A stretch of DNA of 64,000 nt from Dactylorhiza incarnata. Taxonomy: Eukaryota; Streptophyta; Magnoliopsida; Asparagales; Orchidaceae. The notes under the pieces are model-generated. The model was not told where the DNA came from, searched no databases, and saw only the letters and a program-made list of their open reading frames with translations. This document shows positions 24,141 to 35,159 of this stretch, piece after piece; position 1 is the first letter of the stretch, and every line of letters begins with the position of its first letter. The stretch covers positions 9,009,001 to 9,073,000 of the forward strand of contig JAWHQI010000028.1 in assembly GCA_033032865.1 (NCBI GenBank). Reading direction: 5' to 3'. The translations under genes were made by a program, and so were the position numbers.

Positions 24141-26094
24141 ATGGGTGGTGACGGTGATACAGAGGGTCGGGCAAAGTGCGCGATCACTTTCCGCGACCAT
24201 TCTTTCTTCGCATGCTCGCTCACCGAGAGCGAGTACCATTTGGTGGTGGCCAACTATATCTCGTCGGGATTTTCTGCTCACCGGCCAACGAAGACCGAGT
24301 CCATCAATGACCTCTACTCGGAGGAGCTCGCCATCTCCGCTGCCCACTTTGATGTGGGCATGCGGCTTCCCCTATGGACGAAGATCAGCCAGGTGTTTGC
24401 TCGCACCCCTTCCCTTCGCATTCCTTTCTCGCATCAGTTTAAGATTTCTTCCTAACTACCTTCCGCGAATCCATCAGCTGTTGAAATACTACGGCGTGGT
24501 CCTAGGCTAGATGACCCCCAACTCTGTCGCAGTAATGGTAGGATTCGCGTGCTACCTGCGAGAGAAGCGTATCGAGTTCAGCCTGCCGGTCTTCCGCAAG
24601 TTGTTCTCCTTCCGCGCGAACAAGGACGACACGACCTTCTTCGCGAGCTAGAACACCAAAGTTCACGAGACGGTGAACAAAAGACACTACTGTGCGCAAA
24701 ATTTCATGTTCATCAAGGGGCCCTTCGGCAATGTCCCCTACTCGCCCATCCAGCGGGACGAGCCCACCTACCGTTCCCCCAAGCTCTACCGCCACGAGCC
24801 CAATCTCTTCAAATTCATGTCCACCCACTTCGATGTCGTCTACCTTCGGGGGCATGTGGACTCGCTACTCCCCGTACAGCCTGGGGCAGGTTTGACTCGG
24901 GATCTCTTTCTTTCTCTCATTATTAACACCTTATCGACTTTTCCTGACCCGCCCCTTGGTATTCGCAGGGGAGCGAGATCTTCCACTCCACCCACCTGCG
25001 AGTACTACGGTTATCTCTTTGGGCCTCCAGTTCGCTTCCGCCACCACCGATGCCTGCCGCGGGGCACCTCCTCCACCAAGAAGCGACTCGCGCCCGCGAG
25101 CCGCGGGTCGGCCCTCAACCCTCCACCGCCAAAGAAGAAGAAGCAGCCTTCTACCCTCGCAAAAGGGAAGGCGCTCGCCGAAAGCTCGATCGGGGCTGAA
25201 CCCCCAGTGGACCCTCCCACTGACAAGGAAGTCGGGTAAGCCACCGAGGTGGACACCAGCGCGCCGGCCACTCCCGCACCATCGGGCCACCGGAATTTCT
25301 GCCTCGGCAACCGGAACCTAGATGCGGTCGGCGAGCCCGTGTTGGAGTGGGACTTGGACTCCAACCGGGCCTCGATCTCCACCCTTATCCCCTCCTGGGT
25401 GGAGCAGGAGAGCGTCGGGGAGAGGCCTTCGCCTTATCCTTCGGCCTCCACGGGCGGGAGGATGCTGCTGACTAACATGCCCTCTCCTCCCATGCTCACA
25501 TACGAGGGTGCGTGAGCCCAGCTTCGTGTGCTAGAACTTGCGCACATGGCAGGTCGCTGCTACCTAACGACGGAGTGAAACTCTGAGGACCTAAAGCGCG
25601 AGCTGCAGGAGACGAAGAAGGAGTTCGCCGACCTGAAGGAAAAGCAGGTCATTTTCGAGGGCCTCCTTGAGAGCCTCAAGGACGGGATGGTAAGCTTACC
25701 GAGAACTCGCCCATTACCTTTTGCAATATTTTCTTTTCTAACTCACTCGCCTTCTACAGGACCATGAGACTGCGAACCAGCTCCTCGCCCATAATACGGA
25801 GCTATAGAGGGAGGTCGCCGCATTGAAGGCCCAGAAACAAGAGCTTGTCCGGGCCGCCCTTCCTCCAGCCCCTCGCAGCCCCAGGTCCTTGAGAAATCTG
25901 AAGCGCGCCGATGAGGAGATGCTTCGAGATAAAGCGATCCTGGCGGCGCGACACATCTTCAACACCTTGAAGGGGGGCCAGCTTCTCGCCTCAGATGCGG
26001 AGGAACTGACAGTCGAGGAGATCATTCTGGAGTTGTTCGATCTGATCCCTCCTATCCCGGATGACGAGGGCGAGAAGTCCGGGGGTGAACCTTA
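24141..26094 (+). pseudogene. antisense, intron-containing gene within F (gypsy-type transposon domain)
   Basis: The frame starts MGGDGDTEGRAKC at 24141, on the strand opposite to gag-pol. It contains the pattern ESEYHLVVANYISSGF, then MRLPLWTKISQ, LLKYYGVVLG, MTPNSVAVMVGFACYL and FRKLFSFR, which matches the uncharacterised 'putative gypsy type transposon' domain common in plants. That match requires removal of a GT-AG intron at 24393-24477 with a CTAAC branch-like site at 24452. Further introns fit at 24890-24968 and 25690-25759. The C-terminal part is a coiled coil (residues from ELQETKKEFADLKEKQ, then REVAALKAQKQEL) ending acidic at 26094. TAG stops near 24508, 24649, 25515, 25577 and 25806 show decay. 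Extra and antisense ORFs are known in Tat-lineage elements; their function is not. Confidence 0.65.
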
Positions 26095-27008
26095 AGATGT
26101 AAATTTTTCCTTTTTGATTCTTTTGTAAGGCGAGACTCGCCCCCACAATGTAAACCTTTTTTGCAATGAAACGAAAATATTTTCTAAGTATCATTCTTCT
26201 ATTTTTGCTTTTCTCGATGCTATTACTTATATGCTTGCACCTCGCCTACTCGCACCACGCGCGCACCTGCGCTTCGCTCAAGCATTCGCTGACTCGCGCA
26301 TGCATACTCGCACACGTACGCATTCGCATTCTGGCATGCACCCCACGTGCACCTGCGAAAGGATCGAATACCCACGTACTCGCCCCTCTTTGTGGGACTT
26401 AACCAAATTTTTCCCTTTGCATTTGTTCCAACAAAGTTCTCGCCTGCGACCCCCTCGCCGAGGCGAATGCCCATTCCGGTAGGCTCATTACTTGCTTTCT
26501 CGTTCGCACGCTTCCGCTTTGTCAATCGATATGTACATGTTAATTGTATGTACCTACTCGCACACCACCACTCGCTCTCTCGCGAGCAATGTGTTTACAT
26601 TATCCACTAATTATCCTTCGCGCCCCACCACTCGCACTCTCGCAAGTGGCGTGTTTACCGATTGCTTAGGACTTAGGGTGGCCACGATACTTCTACCGAG
26701 AGCGCGACCTTGCCGAGAGCCTCCTCTGCTGAGGCCACTCGAGCTACTGCCGAACGAGTGCCTTTCCGGGCGAGTGCCTCCTCTGCAGGGGCCACTCGAA
26801 TTACTATCGAACTAGTGTCTTTCCAGGCGAGTGCCTCCTCTGCCGGGGCCACTCACATACTTGACCCTTGAGATTTCCCCTTCCCATATTTTCTTCACCT
26901 TCCTGCCACCAGGTGAGTCTGTTGTCCCGTCAGCTGGGTGAGAGCCTGATCATGTCGTCTTTGTGAGAGCATGATGTCCCGAGTCCAGTACCGCTCTTCC
27001 TTAGCCAG
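26095..27008. other. 3' region of F between the antisense gene and the 88-bp repeats
   Basis: Rich in ACTCGC/GCGAG words, with no credible gene. It contains a 57-bp minisatellite listed separately. The AT-rich stretch after 26095 with repeated AATGTAAAC/AATGAAAC words may be the polyadenylation region of the antisense gene. Confidence 0.5.
26715..26860. repeat. 57-bp minisatellite, about 2.6 copies
   Basis: Copies begin at 26715, 26772 and 26829, each starting GAG(A/T)GCCTCCTCTGC followed by GGCCACTC. The period is exactly 57 bp with several substitutions between copies. Confidence 0.85.
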
Positions 27009-27625
27009 CCTCTCCGCGAGATCAACCTGACCCACCGACTAGTGAGAGCCTGACAGCGGAATCATCCGGGGCATTCCAGCACAACTTACTTGTCAGCCTC
27101 TCCGCGAAATCAACCTGACCCACCGGCTAGCGAGAGCCCGGCAGCGGAATCATCCGGGGCATTTCAGCACAACTTACTTGCCATCCTCTCCGCGAGATCA
27201 ACCTGACCCACCGGCTAGCGAGAGCCCGGCACCGGAATAATCCGGGGCATTCCAGCACAACTTACTTGTCAGCCTCTCTGCGAGATCAACCTGACCCACC
27301 GACTAGCGAGAGCCCAGCAGCGGAATCATCTAGGGCATTCCAGCACAACTTACTTGTCAGCCTCTCCGCGAGATGAACCTGACCCACCGACTAGAGAGAG
27401 CCCGGCAGTGGAATCATCCGGGGCATTCCAGCACAACTTACTTGTCAGCCTCTCAGCGAGATCAACCTGACCCACCGGCTAGCGAGAGCCCAGCGGCGGG
27501 ATCATCCAAGGAATTCCAGCACAAACATACTTGCCACCCTCTCCGCGAGATCCACCTGACCCACCGGCTAGCGAGAGCCCGGCGGCGGGATCATCCGGGG
27601 CATTCCAGCACATACACCTTGAGGG
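27009..27625. repeat. 88-bp minisatellite, 7 copies, in the 3' region of F
   Basis: Units begin CCTCTCCGCGAGATC at 27009, 27097, 27185, 27273, 27361, 27449 and 27538. Each carries CAACCTGACCCACCG and GGGGCATTCCAGCACA. Six units are 88 bp and the last is 89 bp. Hypervariable tandem repeats in the 3' untranslated part of Tat/Ogre-like elements are an established phenomenon and have seeded satellites in other plants. Confidence 0.93.
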
Positions 27626-28388
27626 CCCATGCTTAGAAGAAACATTGAAACCAACATATGATGAGTCAAATATGCAACAAATCAACATAAAAATTTTAAA
27701 GGTAGAAACGTTTTAGGTCATCCCCTCTCCAAGCTCGGCCGAGAGGTATGTTGGGAATCATGCCCACATGATTCCTGATTTGAAGAAGTCATCATGTCAA
27801 GAATACTTCACTTTGTATTTGATCACACATCTAGTTCATAATCTTAAGAGAATACAAGTATACAAGTATATATCATCGAGAAGGACAGAAGGGATGGCCG
27901 ACAAAGTATGCTTGTCACTGTAATGACAAGCAAAGCAGACGCAGAGAAACTGTCAAAGAAAGACATGTCGTCGAGAAGAATGGAGTATCGTCGACATCAA
28001 AATAGCGGCCATGTCGACAAGACAATACTACAATTACAACGACAGAATGAACAAAGAAGGTTCCAACGACACAGTCAAAGTCAGCATATCGTCGAATATA
28101 CAGGAACGCCAGTATGTCTCATATCATTGGAATGCAAGCGGCGGAGGCAGAAGCAAGGAGATCTAAGAAGAAGTTCCAAAGCACAAGGAGCCGACAAAGA
28201 CATGTCGTCGAGATACATTCCATGTCGTCGTAACGATGGAATATATCGTCGAGACAAATTCAAATCTCGCGGATGTGCTGTCAGAAATTAATTCCGCCAC
28301 CTGATTGTCCAATCAGGGGCCAACTATTATGGCTGGGCGTCTGACAGGAAAGGAAAGCTAATGTGACCATTATACGGCTTGTCCTCTC

Positions 28389-28396
28389 TATAAAAG
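28389..28396 (+). promoter_or_regulatory. TATA box of solo LTR J
   Basis: TATAAAAG directly downstream of the CGTCGA-word array (27940-28265) and upstream of the repeat-rich R/U5-like part. It sets the orientation of J as plus. Confidence 0.6.
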
Positions 28397-28789
28397 GCAA
28401 CAGGGTTGCCCTAGAAAAGATAACTTCGCGTGCAAGAAATAACTAGCAAAAGTATCCCGCCGTTCAAAAGAACAGTACATTCTTGCAGAGAAGAAGAAGA
28501 AGTTCTCAAGAAGCAGTCATCCTCACCGACTGCTAAGAAGCCAATCCACATCCGGCTAAGAAAGAATTGAAGAAAAACCGTGCATTCAAGATCTGATTCA
28601 GAGGCATTCTCTTCATTCTCAAGAAGCCGATCATCATCAGGCTAAGGTTGCCGATCAACATCAGGCAGAAGAAACAGTTTATATTTGTAATCTCTTGTAA
28701 GGCTTGCGGGCCATATTGTATAGCTTGAGGGCTGGAGAGCTGTGAGGCTTGAGGGCCAGGGCAGTGCACTCGCGGGTGCGACTTGTCGA

Positions 28790-29045
28790 GCTTGCGGGCT
28801 CGGGGGCAGTAGGGGCTTGCGGGCCTAGGCTGTTGGGACTTGCGGGTCCGAAAGGTAGGGCTTGAGGGCCTGAGTGTCGAGCTTGCGGGCTCGGGGGCAG
28901 TAGGGACTTGCGGGTCTAGGCTGTTGGGACTTGCGGGTCCGAAAGGTAGGGCTTGAGGGCCTTAGTGTCGAGCTTGCGGGCTCGGGGGCAGTAGGGGCTT
29001 GAGGGCCTAGGCTGTTGGGACTTGCGGGTCCGTGTTGTAAGGCTT
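28790..29045 (+). repeat. 91-bp tandem repeat inside solo LTR J
   Basis: Units start GCTTGCGGGCTCGGGGGCAG at 28790, 28881 and 28972; the third is incomplete. Each unit itself contains five variants of a GGGCTTGAGGGCC / GGACTTGCGGGTCC word, giving a nested repeat structure. It lies downstream of the TATA, so it would be transcribed. Confidence 0.9.
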
Positions 29046-29298
29046 GAGGGCCTGAACCTTTTGGCGAAGTTTGCCGAGCCTAGCGGATCGCTGGGTAGGC
29101 GCAGAGGGATAGAGGACTGCTCAAGACACCCGGTCTTGAGGAACCTCTATAGATCTTGTTTCGTCTGGTGAAATTTGTTTGCGTGTTTTTCTTTTGTGCA
29201 TTACTTAGTTTCTGATAACTCACGCTCGTAATTCAAAAAGCATCAAGATCACCTAAACCCCCCCCCCTATAGGCGAACGTTACATAACCAACAAGGTA

Positions 29299-30341
29299 CC
29301 CCTTCCACATCCTGGAGGTGGTACCCGCCCGACTTGAGCACTTCATCTACAATGTAAGGCCCTTCCTAGTTGGGGTCGAACTTTCCCACCGCGGCCCCTC
29401 TCCCGGCCGCGTTAACCTTCTTCAAGACTAGATCTCCCTTCTCGAACTGCTTCACTCGGATATGTTTGTCAAAGTACCGAGCCATCCGCCGCTTGACCTC
29501 CTCCTGCCGGATGGTGGATAGGTCCCGGAGCTCTTCCACCAGATCCAGAGATACTTTTTTCTCCCCTTTCATTCTGCACTAGCCATTCCTCATTTCCTTC
29601 CCCAGGGGCCACTACCCTAGGTGACTTTACCTCAAATTCTATAGGAAGAACGGCCTCAGACACGTGGGAGAGCTTGAACGGAGTCTCCCCCGTGTCCGTG
29701 TTAGGAGTGGTTCTCAAGGCCCAGAGGACCGAGGGTAGCTGCTCTACCCAGTTGCCTCTGAGGTTCTCGACCTTCTTCTTTAGCACATTCACGATTATTT
29801 TGTTTGCCGCCTCCACTTGGCAATTGCTCCTTGGGTGGTGGACCGACGCGAACTGAAGATCTATGCCGAGCTGGGTGCAGAAGCTGATGAACTCGTCGCT
29901 GGTAAACTGCGGCCCATTGTCCGTGACTACGGCTAGCGGAAGCCCATGCCTGCAAATTATTTCCCCCCATATGAAATTTCTTACCACCTGAGAGGTTACC
30001 TTGGCCAGCGCTTTCACCTCCAGCCACTTGGAGAAGTAATCGATCATTACCAGCAGGAACTTTCTTTGACCACTTGCCTGGGGGAAGGGACACACCAGAT
30101 CCAATCCCTATATTGCGAAAGGCCACGGAGCCGTGATAGTCTGGAGCCTCTGAGCTGGTAGGAGCTGGAGGGGAGCGTGCAACTGGCACTTGGAGCATTT
30201 CTTTGCAAATTCCTCCGCATCCTTGCTGAGGGTAGGCCAGAAGTAGCCTTGCCTCAACACTCTTCCTTCCAAGGTTCTGCTCCCCGAGTGGCTGCCGCAC
30301 TCCCCCGAGTGAATCTCCTCCAGGAACCTTGGAACCTCCAC
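29299..30341 (-). pseudogene. integrase of element F (Tat lineage), broken
   Basis: Minus-strand zinc-binding region (HSGECGSHSG..., KKCSKCQ, 30108-30341), a stop at about 30106, then the catalytic core (MIDYFSKWLE, VVTDNGPQF, SNCQVEAANK) with all three acidic residues of the DD35E triad present, and a C-terminal part ending GGYHLQDVEG at the J insertion. The final residues lie beyond J near 27715-27743. A frame change near 29590 separates core and tail. It would have inserted the cDNA copy into the genome; now inactive. Confidence 0.88.
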
Positions 30342-30634
30342 CTCTGAGATGCAGCGAGCTAGGAGTCTCGAGAGGGTCTTTCGATACAGTTCACCTGTAT
30401 GTAAGGAATAGAAAGCCGATTTATACCTGAGTCGTCACTTGTCCACATCCCCTTCTGGGAACTTTCCCGATGTTAGGAAGGTGATGATAGGATCCATCCA
30501 CGACGCTCGCCGATCTACCTCCATTAATTCCCCTCCTTGATGGAGGGCCGAAAGAGTTCCGACACCGTCCCTCCTGCCCGGGGACCAAACTTGACCAAGA
30601 GGTCGGCTAGGATGCTCTCTTCCCTTGGCACATG

Positions 30635-31021
30635 CTAAATGGAGAAGGTGTGGAATTGCCCGATGATCCCCTTGACCTTCTCCAAATATCGCTGGAGAGT
30701 GGGCTCCTTTGCCTCAAACTCCCTCTTGATCTGACATGCCACTACCATGGAGTCCGTCGAGACCTCCACGTCTTGCACACCCAACTCCCGGTTCAGTCGC
30801 ATGCCTGCTATTACCTCCTCGTACTCGGCATGGTTGTTGGTGATAGAGAAGTGGATGTTGATGGCTTGCTCTATCCTTGTCCCCTGGGGGCTCACTAGGA
30901 CGAATCCCCCTCCGAAGGAATGCTTTCCCGATGCCCCATCAATCAACATCTTCCAGGCTGCTGGGCAGGGTGGCTCAGTTTCTTCCACCTCGATCATATA
31001 ATCGGCCAAGAAGTCTGCCAC
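30635..31021 (-). pseudogene. additional RNase H of element F
   Basis: Contains WKMLIDGASG, ITNNHAEYEE and VSTDSMVV, so the catalytic D-E-D positions are all kept. An extra RNase H copy between the RT-linked RNase H and integrase is diagnostic for the Tat lineage. The equivalent in remnant D (9576-9935) is clearly different in sequence, so D and F are separate families. 30342-30634 between this domain and integrase is decayed linker. Confidence 0.85.
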
Positions 31022-31144
31022 TGCTTGTGCCTATCGAAAGTAGGGGCACAAAGGAGATATCGAATTGGCTTAGCTCCACCGACCACATAGCTAACTTTCC
31101 CGAGTGCTATACTCCCTCCATGATGTTGCGAAGGGGGTGGTCAG

Positions 31145-32349
31145 TTACCACCTTGATGGAGTGATCTTGGAAGTAGGGTTGGAGCTTCCGGACTGACACC
31201 ACGAGAGTGAAGGCCAGCTTTCTAAAATGGGATACCTATGCTCGGCCTTCCTCAAAACACGACTGACATAGTAGATGGGGACTTGCCTCCTCCCTTCTTC
31301 CCGGACTAGCACGAAACTTACCACCTCAGACCCTACCCCCAAATATAAGGATAGGTCCTCTACCTACCTTGGCCCCTGGAGCAATGGAGCCTAGGTTAGC
31401 TTCCTCTTCAATGCTTGGAAATCCCCCTCACACTCCGGGGTCCACTCGAATTTTTGATTTCCTCTTAGCACTTTGAAGAACGATGCACACTTCTCCCCTG
31501 CCCTGGAGAGAAACCTACTCAGCCCAGCCAGCTTCCAGATGAGACGCTGGACCTCCTTCGCGTTCCTTGGTGATACTAGCTCCAAGATTGCCCTTACTTT
31601 ATCGGGGTTAGGTTCCACCCCGGATGGGGTGAGCAAGTGGCCAAGGAACTTTCCTCGGCTGGCCCCGAAGACACACTTCTAGGGGTTGAGTTTCATCTTG
31701 AACTTTCGCAAGGTTCCAAATGTCTCTTCGAGGTCCCGAAGGTGGGACTCAGTGTCTCGACTCTTGATCATGAGGTCGTCGACATAAACCTCCAAGTTCC
31801 TCATCTTCTGCTCCCGGAGCACCCTATCCCTCATTCGCTGGTAAGTCGCCCCTGCATTCTGTAGCCCGAAGGGCATCATTTTATAACAGTAGCAGCCGTC
31901 CCCTGTGATGAAGGAGACATCACTGATGTCGGGAGGGTGCATGCGGATCTGGTGGTAACTTGAGAAAGTATCTAAAAAACTCATTAGCGAAAAACCAATG
32001 GCTGAGTCAACCAGTGCGTCGATTCGAGGCAGGGGGTAACAATCCTTAGGGCATAATTTATTTAATAGGGAAAAATCCACACACATTCTCCACCTACAAT
32101 CACCCTTCTTTACCATCACTACATTAGAGACCCAACCCGGATACTAGATCTCAGATACCAAACTTGCTTTGAGGAGCTTACCCACCTCCTCTCGGATGGG
32201 CTCCTCCAGCTTGTTCGCGATGCACCTCTTCTTCTGGCGGATGGGGTGAGTGTCAGGTTCGAGGTTGAGGAGGTGACAAGCCACATCCGCATAGATCGCG
32301 GGCATCTCCATAGCACTCTAAGAAAAGACGTCCACGTTCTTCTGGACAC
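31145..32349 (-). pseudogene. reverse transcriptase and RNase H of element F, with stops
   Basis: Minus-strand frame NVDVFS, a stop where related proteins have Trp, then HLLNLEP, a second stop before YPGWVSN, RT core (MCVDFSLLNKLCPKD, YHQIRMHP, MPFGLQNAGATYQR) with the intact catalytic YVDDLMIKS near 31770, a stop at about 31679, the FLGHLLTPSGVEPNP motif, then RNase H (YYVSRVLRKAEHRYP). At least four stops occur in otherwise well-conserved sequence. Confidence 0.9.
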
Positions 32350-32806
32350 AAGCTAGGATCCTCCTCTGATCCTCGGGGTTGAGCTCCTCGCTGATCTTCA
32401 CCTTTTCAATCTCCCCTACCCCGGAGACGACCTCTAGCTCCACTACCACCTCCACGGCCTCCAACCGGTACTGTTCTCCCCAACCATCTTCTTTCTTCTC
32501 CCAGCAAGCTGGCGCCTCAACTTCTTCCACCTCCCCTCCTATTTCCCGAACCTCCATCAGCTCCTCTACCCTTTCCTCCTGGACCTCACCTTCTTCTCCT
32601 TCCCCCTCTTTCTTTCCTTCCTCTCCTGTCTGTTCCGACACTGCCGGCTCCCCCATCTCCCTATCACACTCCTCAGCTTCCGCCATCCAGGTGATGGTGA
32701 TCACGACAGTCACATAGCACTGTCTTGCCACCTTAGGTGTCCCCTCACCCGGACCTAGACTCCCCCTGCGTTGAACTTTAGGCATTAATGAAAAGTGGAG
32801 GGGACT
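32350..32806 (-). pseudogene. Glu-rich linker between protease and RT in F
   Basis: About 130 codons open on the minus strand with a strongly acidic, Glu/Val-rich composition (runs such as EEGKKEGEGEEGEVQEER), ending EELNPEDQRRILACVQKN at the start of RT. Low-complexity linkers between protease and RT are common in Tat pol, but no function is known. Confidence 0.6.
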
Positions 32807-33198
32807 CAGCGGAATGCACTGATGAGGGGCCGTCCGAAGATGGCACTGTAGCTGCTGGGGACATCCACGATGACAAAGCGGCAGTTCCAAGACTGCCCTC
32901 CCAAGACGATGTGGAGCCCCACTCCTCCCTCTACCTCCTTCCTTTCCCCCGAGAATCTATACAATGGGCCGTCTGAGTCCAACACCCTTCTAGCCTCCAC
33001 CTTCATCTCGTCAAACGCCTTTTTGAAGATGACGTTGACTGAGCACCTATTATCCACGAGGATCCGAGAAACGGTGAAGTTCTCGATGGACGTCTGGATA
33101 ACCAGTGCATCGCAGAATGGGTCCTCATGGCCCGGCATATCCTTCTGAGAAAACGTGATCTTTTTTGCTGGGGGTGGGGCTTGGGATGTCGAGGCCAC
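32806..33198 (-). pseudogene. aspartic protease of element F with altered active site
   Basis: The frame includes DALVIQTSIENFTVSRILVD, then NRCS where retroviral-type proteases of this lineage usually have NGSS (or DTGSS), then NVIFKKAFDEM and a conserved tail IFGRPLIS. Loss of the glycine that follows the catalytic Asp would be expected to abolish activity. The substitution is seen directly; the consequence is inferred from family knowledge. Confidence 0.8.
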
Positions 33199-33404
33199 GC
33201 TTCAACGATATATGGAATGGAGGATCACCTTCTGGGTCGCCTCGATCCCCACTCCCCCGTGGATCACTCCGATCCATCTTTGGGTTCCAACGTCAACTCT
33301 GACTTCACACCTTTCTTCCTCCTCCTGAGGCAGGACCTCCTTAATCCTCACCGGCCGCTGCTCCCGCTGCGCCGGCACCCTGGCCCCCCTCATCTCCAAG
33401 AACT

Positions 33405-34812
33405 CTAGGCAGGTGGCCATCGCGTGACCTTCCTCCTAGTGGAAGTCACAATAGGGCAACGCCAGCCCCTTCCCTCGGCCTCCGCCCCCCTGTTCCTCCT
33501 CCTGGGCCCGGCTCCTCCGGCTCCCGCTCCTCTTCCTCTTCCTGCCCTTCCTCGTCCGACCTCCATCGCCAACTGAGGCAGGGGAGGAGGTGGTCTCGGG
33601 CCCTGCCTCCACCCTAGTTGATGGGGTCTTCCTTGTCCTCCTTGGAAGTTCCCCCCTCCATGGTGGAAGCCCCTTGCTGGGCCCTGCATCCCCCCTCCTT
33701 GCTGCCTCCACACCAACTTCAGGGCCCTCACTTCTTCCCTTCTCCTTGCCTCCGGCTGTCTGACCTCCGGCTCGCTCAGCCTTGCCGGACTTTTTGTGAA
33801 CTCGGGATTAGCTGCCTCCCCTTCTATAACTTCTGACGCTCTCTCCATCAGCTCCTCGAAGGATAGCGGGGCCCTCCTCCTCAGGCTCATCTTGAAGAAA
33901 CCCTCCCGCAAACCTACTATAAAGGCAAGCTAGAGGGTGAACCCGGGAACATCCTGGATAAGAAGAACCTCCTCCTGAAACTGGTTCACGTAGCGGGCCA
34001 ACGACTCCCCCGGCCTCTGCTTGATGTTGAAGAGCGCCTCAGGGTCCTTCTTCCTCTTCTTCGAAGTTGAGAAGCGCAACAGGAAGCCGCGACGCAGATC
34101 TTCGAAGGCATAAATCAATCCTGAAGGCAACTGGTGGAACCAGTCACTTGCCTTCTCCTTCAGGGTGGTGGCGAAGAGTCGGCACTTGAAAGCGTCCGAC
34201 ATGGGCCTGATGGAGACCATATCTTCGAACCATTGCAGGTGCTGAACCGTGTCATCCTTGCCGGTGTACAGCATCTTGGCCGGCTCCTGAACCCCTCTGG
34301 GAGTGGTGCCGAGAGCACAAACTCAAAAAATGGGCTCCCCCCATTCACCCCTCTCACCTGCTCCACTCGCCCCATGACCTCCACGGGCGACCCTGCTCCT
34401 GACATCCTCGCACTTGCGAGGGGGCCATTCACCGGGACCACACTGTCCGGGGTTTCGCCTGCCGGGTTGGCGCTCGTCGGGACCTCGCTCACACTCGTCG
34501 GGCTGAGGAAGAGTTCCCGCCCAGGTGCCTGAGCCGCCACCTCCTTTCAGGCCCTTTGCCTGGGGCATTCTCGCTAGATCCTGACGGACGGACCATCGGG
34601 GGCGCAGGGGTTGCGAGACCCCCTAGCGCCGTGGCGAGAGTGCACTGCATTGCCCCAAGTAGGTCCCTTCTGAGGTCTGCCAGCATTTCCACTATCACTA
34701 GCGTGCTGGGTGGTGGTGTCTCGCCGAGGCCGGCGTCTCGCTCATCTTCTCTCGCAATGCCCCTTCCTTGGAACTTTCTTGTGCTAAGTGCTCTCCACGC
34801 TAACCGCACCAA
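33405..34812 (-). pseudogene. gag of element F, frameshifted
   Basis: N-terminal part MVRLAWRALSTRK (from 34812), an Ala/Pro-rich segment, then in another frame the capsid-like retrotransposon gag domain (YTGKDDTVQHLQWFEDM, ATTLKEKASDWFHQLP, LLRFSTSKKRKKDPEALF; 33930-34274), then an Arg/Gly-rich nucleic-acid-binding tail (RGRAGRGRGAGAGG). At least two frame changes were noted (near 34490 and 33920). No CCHC knuckle was identified in the tail. Confidence 0.82.
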
Positions 34813-34815
34813 AAA

Positions 34816-35159
34816 TGTTGAAAGCAGAACTTGGCCTCAGCGAGGAGATCGGACCCCTTAGAGGGGGAAGGTAGCACCTACTGATCCCGCGGAAGTAACA
34901 TACCGGAGACTAAAAGCTAAACACAGACCCTTGGCTCTAGCACGGAGGTCCCACCACACACCCAGAAGACCTTAGAGTGCTTCCCCTCCGAAGCCAAAGC
35001 TGTAGCTGGGCACCTTTGAGAGCCTGAGGAGCTAACCAAAGAATCTAGGGAGAAGCAAAGATCTTGCATGCCCTCCCAAGGTGCCCCAAAGGGTCTATTT
35101 ATAGCCCCTCTGAACTGGTCTGCTAATAGCGCAATCCCGCCTTTTGGTTTTGCTATACG
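34816..35159 (-). repeat. 5' LTR of element F, inner part (continues at 40006-40422)
   Basis: Aligns with 21404-21750 of the left LTR. TATA complement at 35096-35103. It is split by element K after ...GCTATACG and resumes at about 40006 with CACCCCAAATTGGTCTGCC. Intact length would be about 760 bp. Confidence 0.92.

Larger units (their letters stand above)
27749..29293 (+). mobile_element. solo LTR J (copia, SIRE/Maximus-like, 1545 bp)
   Basis: Begins TGTTGGG and ends CCAACA, flanked by perfect AGGTA duplications (27744-27748 and 29294-29298). It interrupts the last codons of the F integrase, whose frame resumes on the other side. It has a plus-strand TATA (TATAAAAG, 28389-28396), CGTCGAGA-type words upstream of it (27940-28265), a GGGCTTGCGGG-rich transcribed part, and a C-run followed by CTATAGGCG before the end. 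The last feature and overall length match the LTR at 40722-42285. No internal domain or second LTR is present, so it arose by LTR-LTR recombination. Confidence 0.9.

Noticed and set aside
32379..32717. Ser/Pro-rich plus-strand frame
   Set aside because: It is the reverse reading of the Glu-rich linker of F pol on the minus strand.
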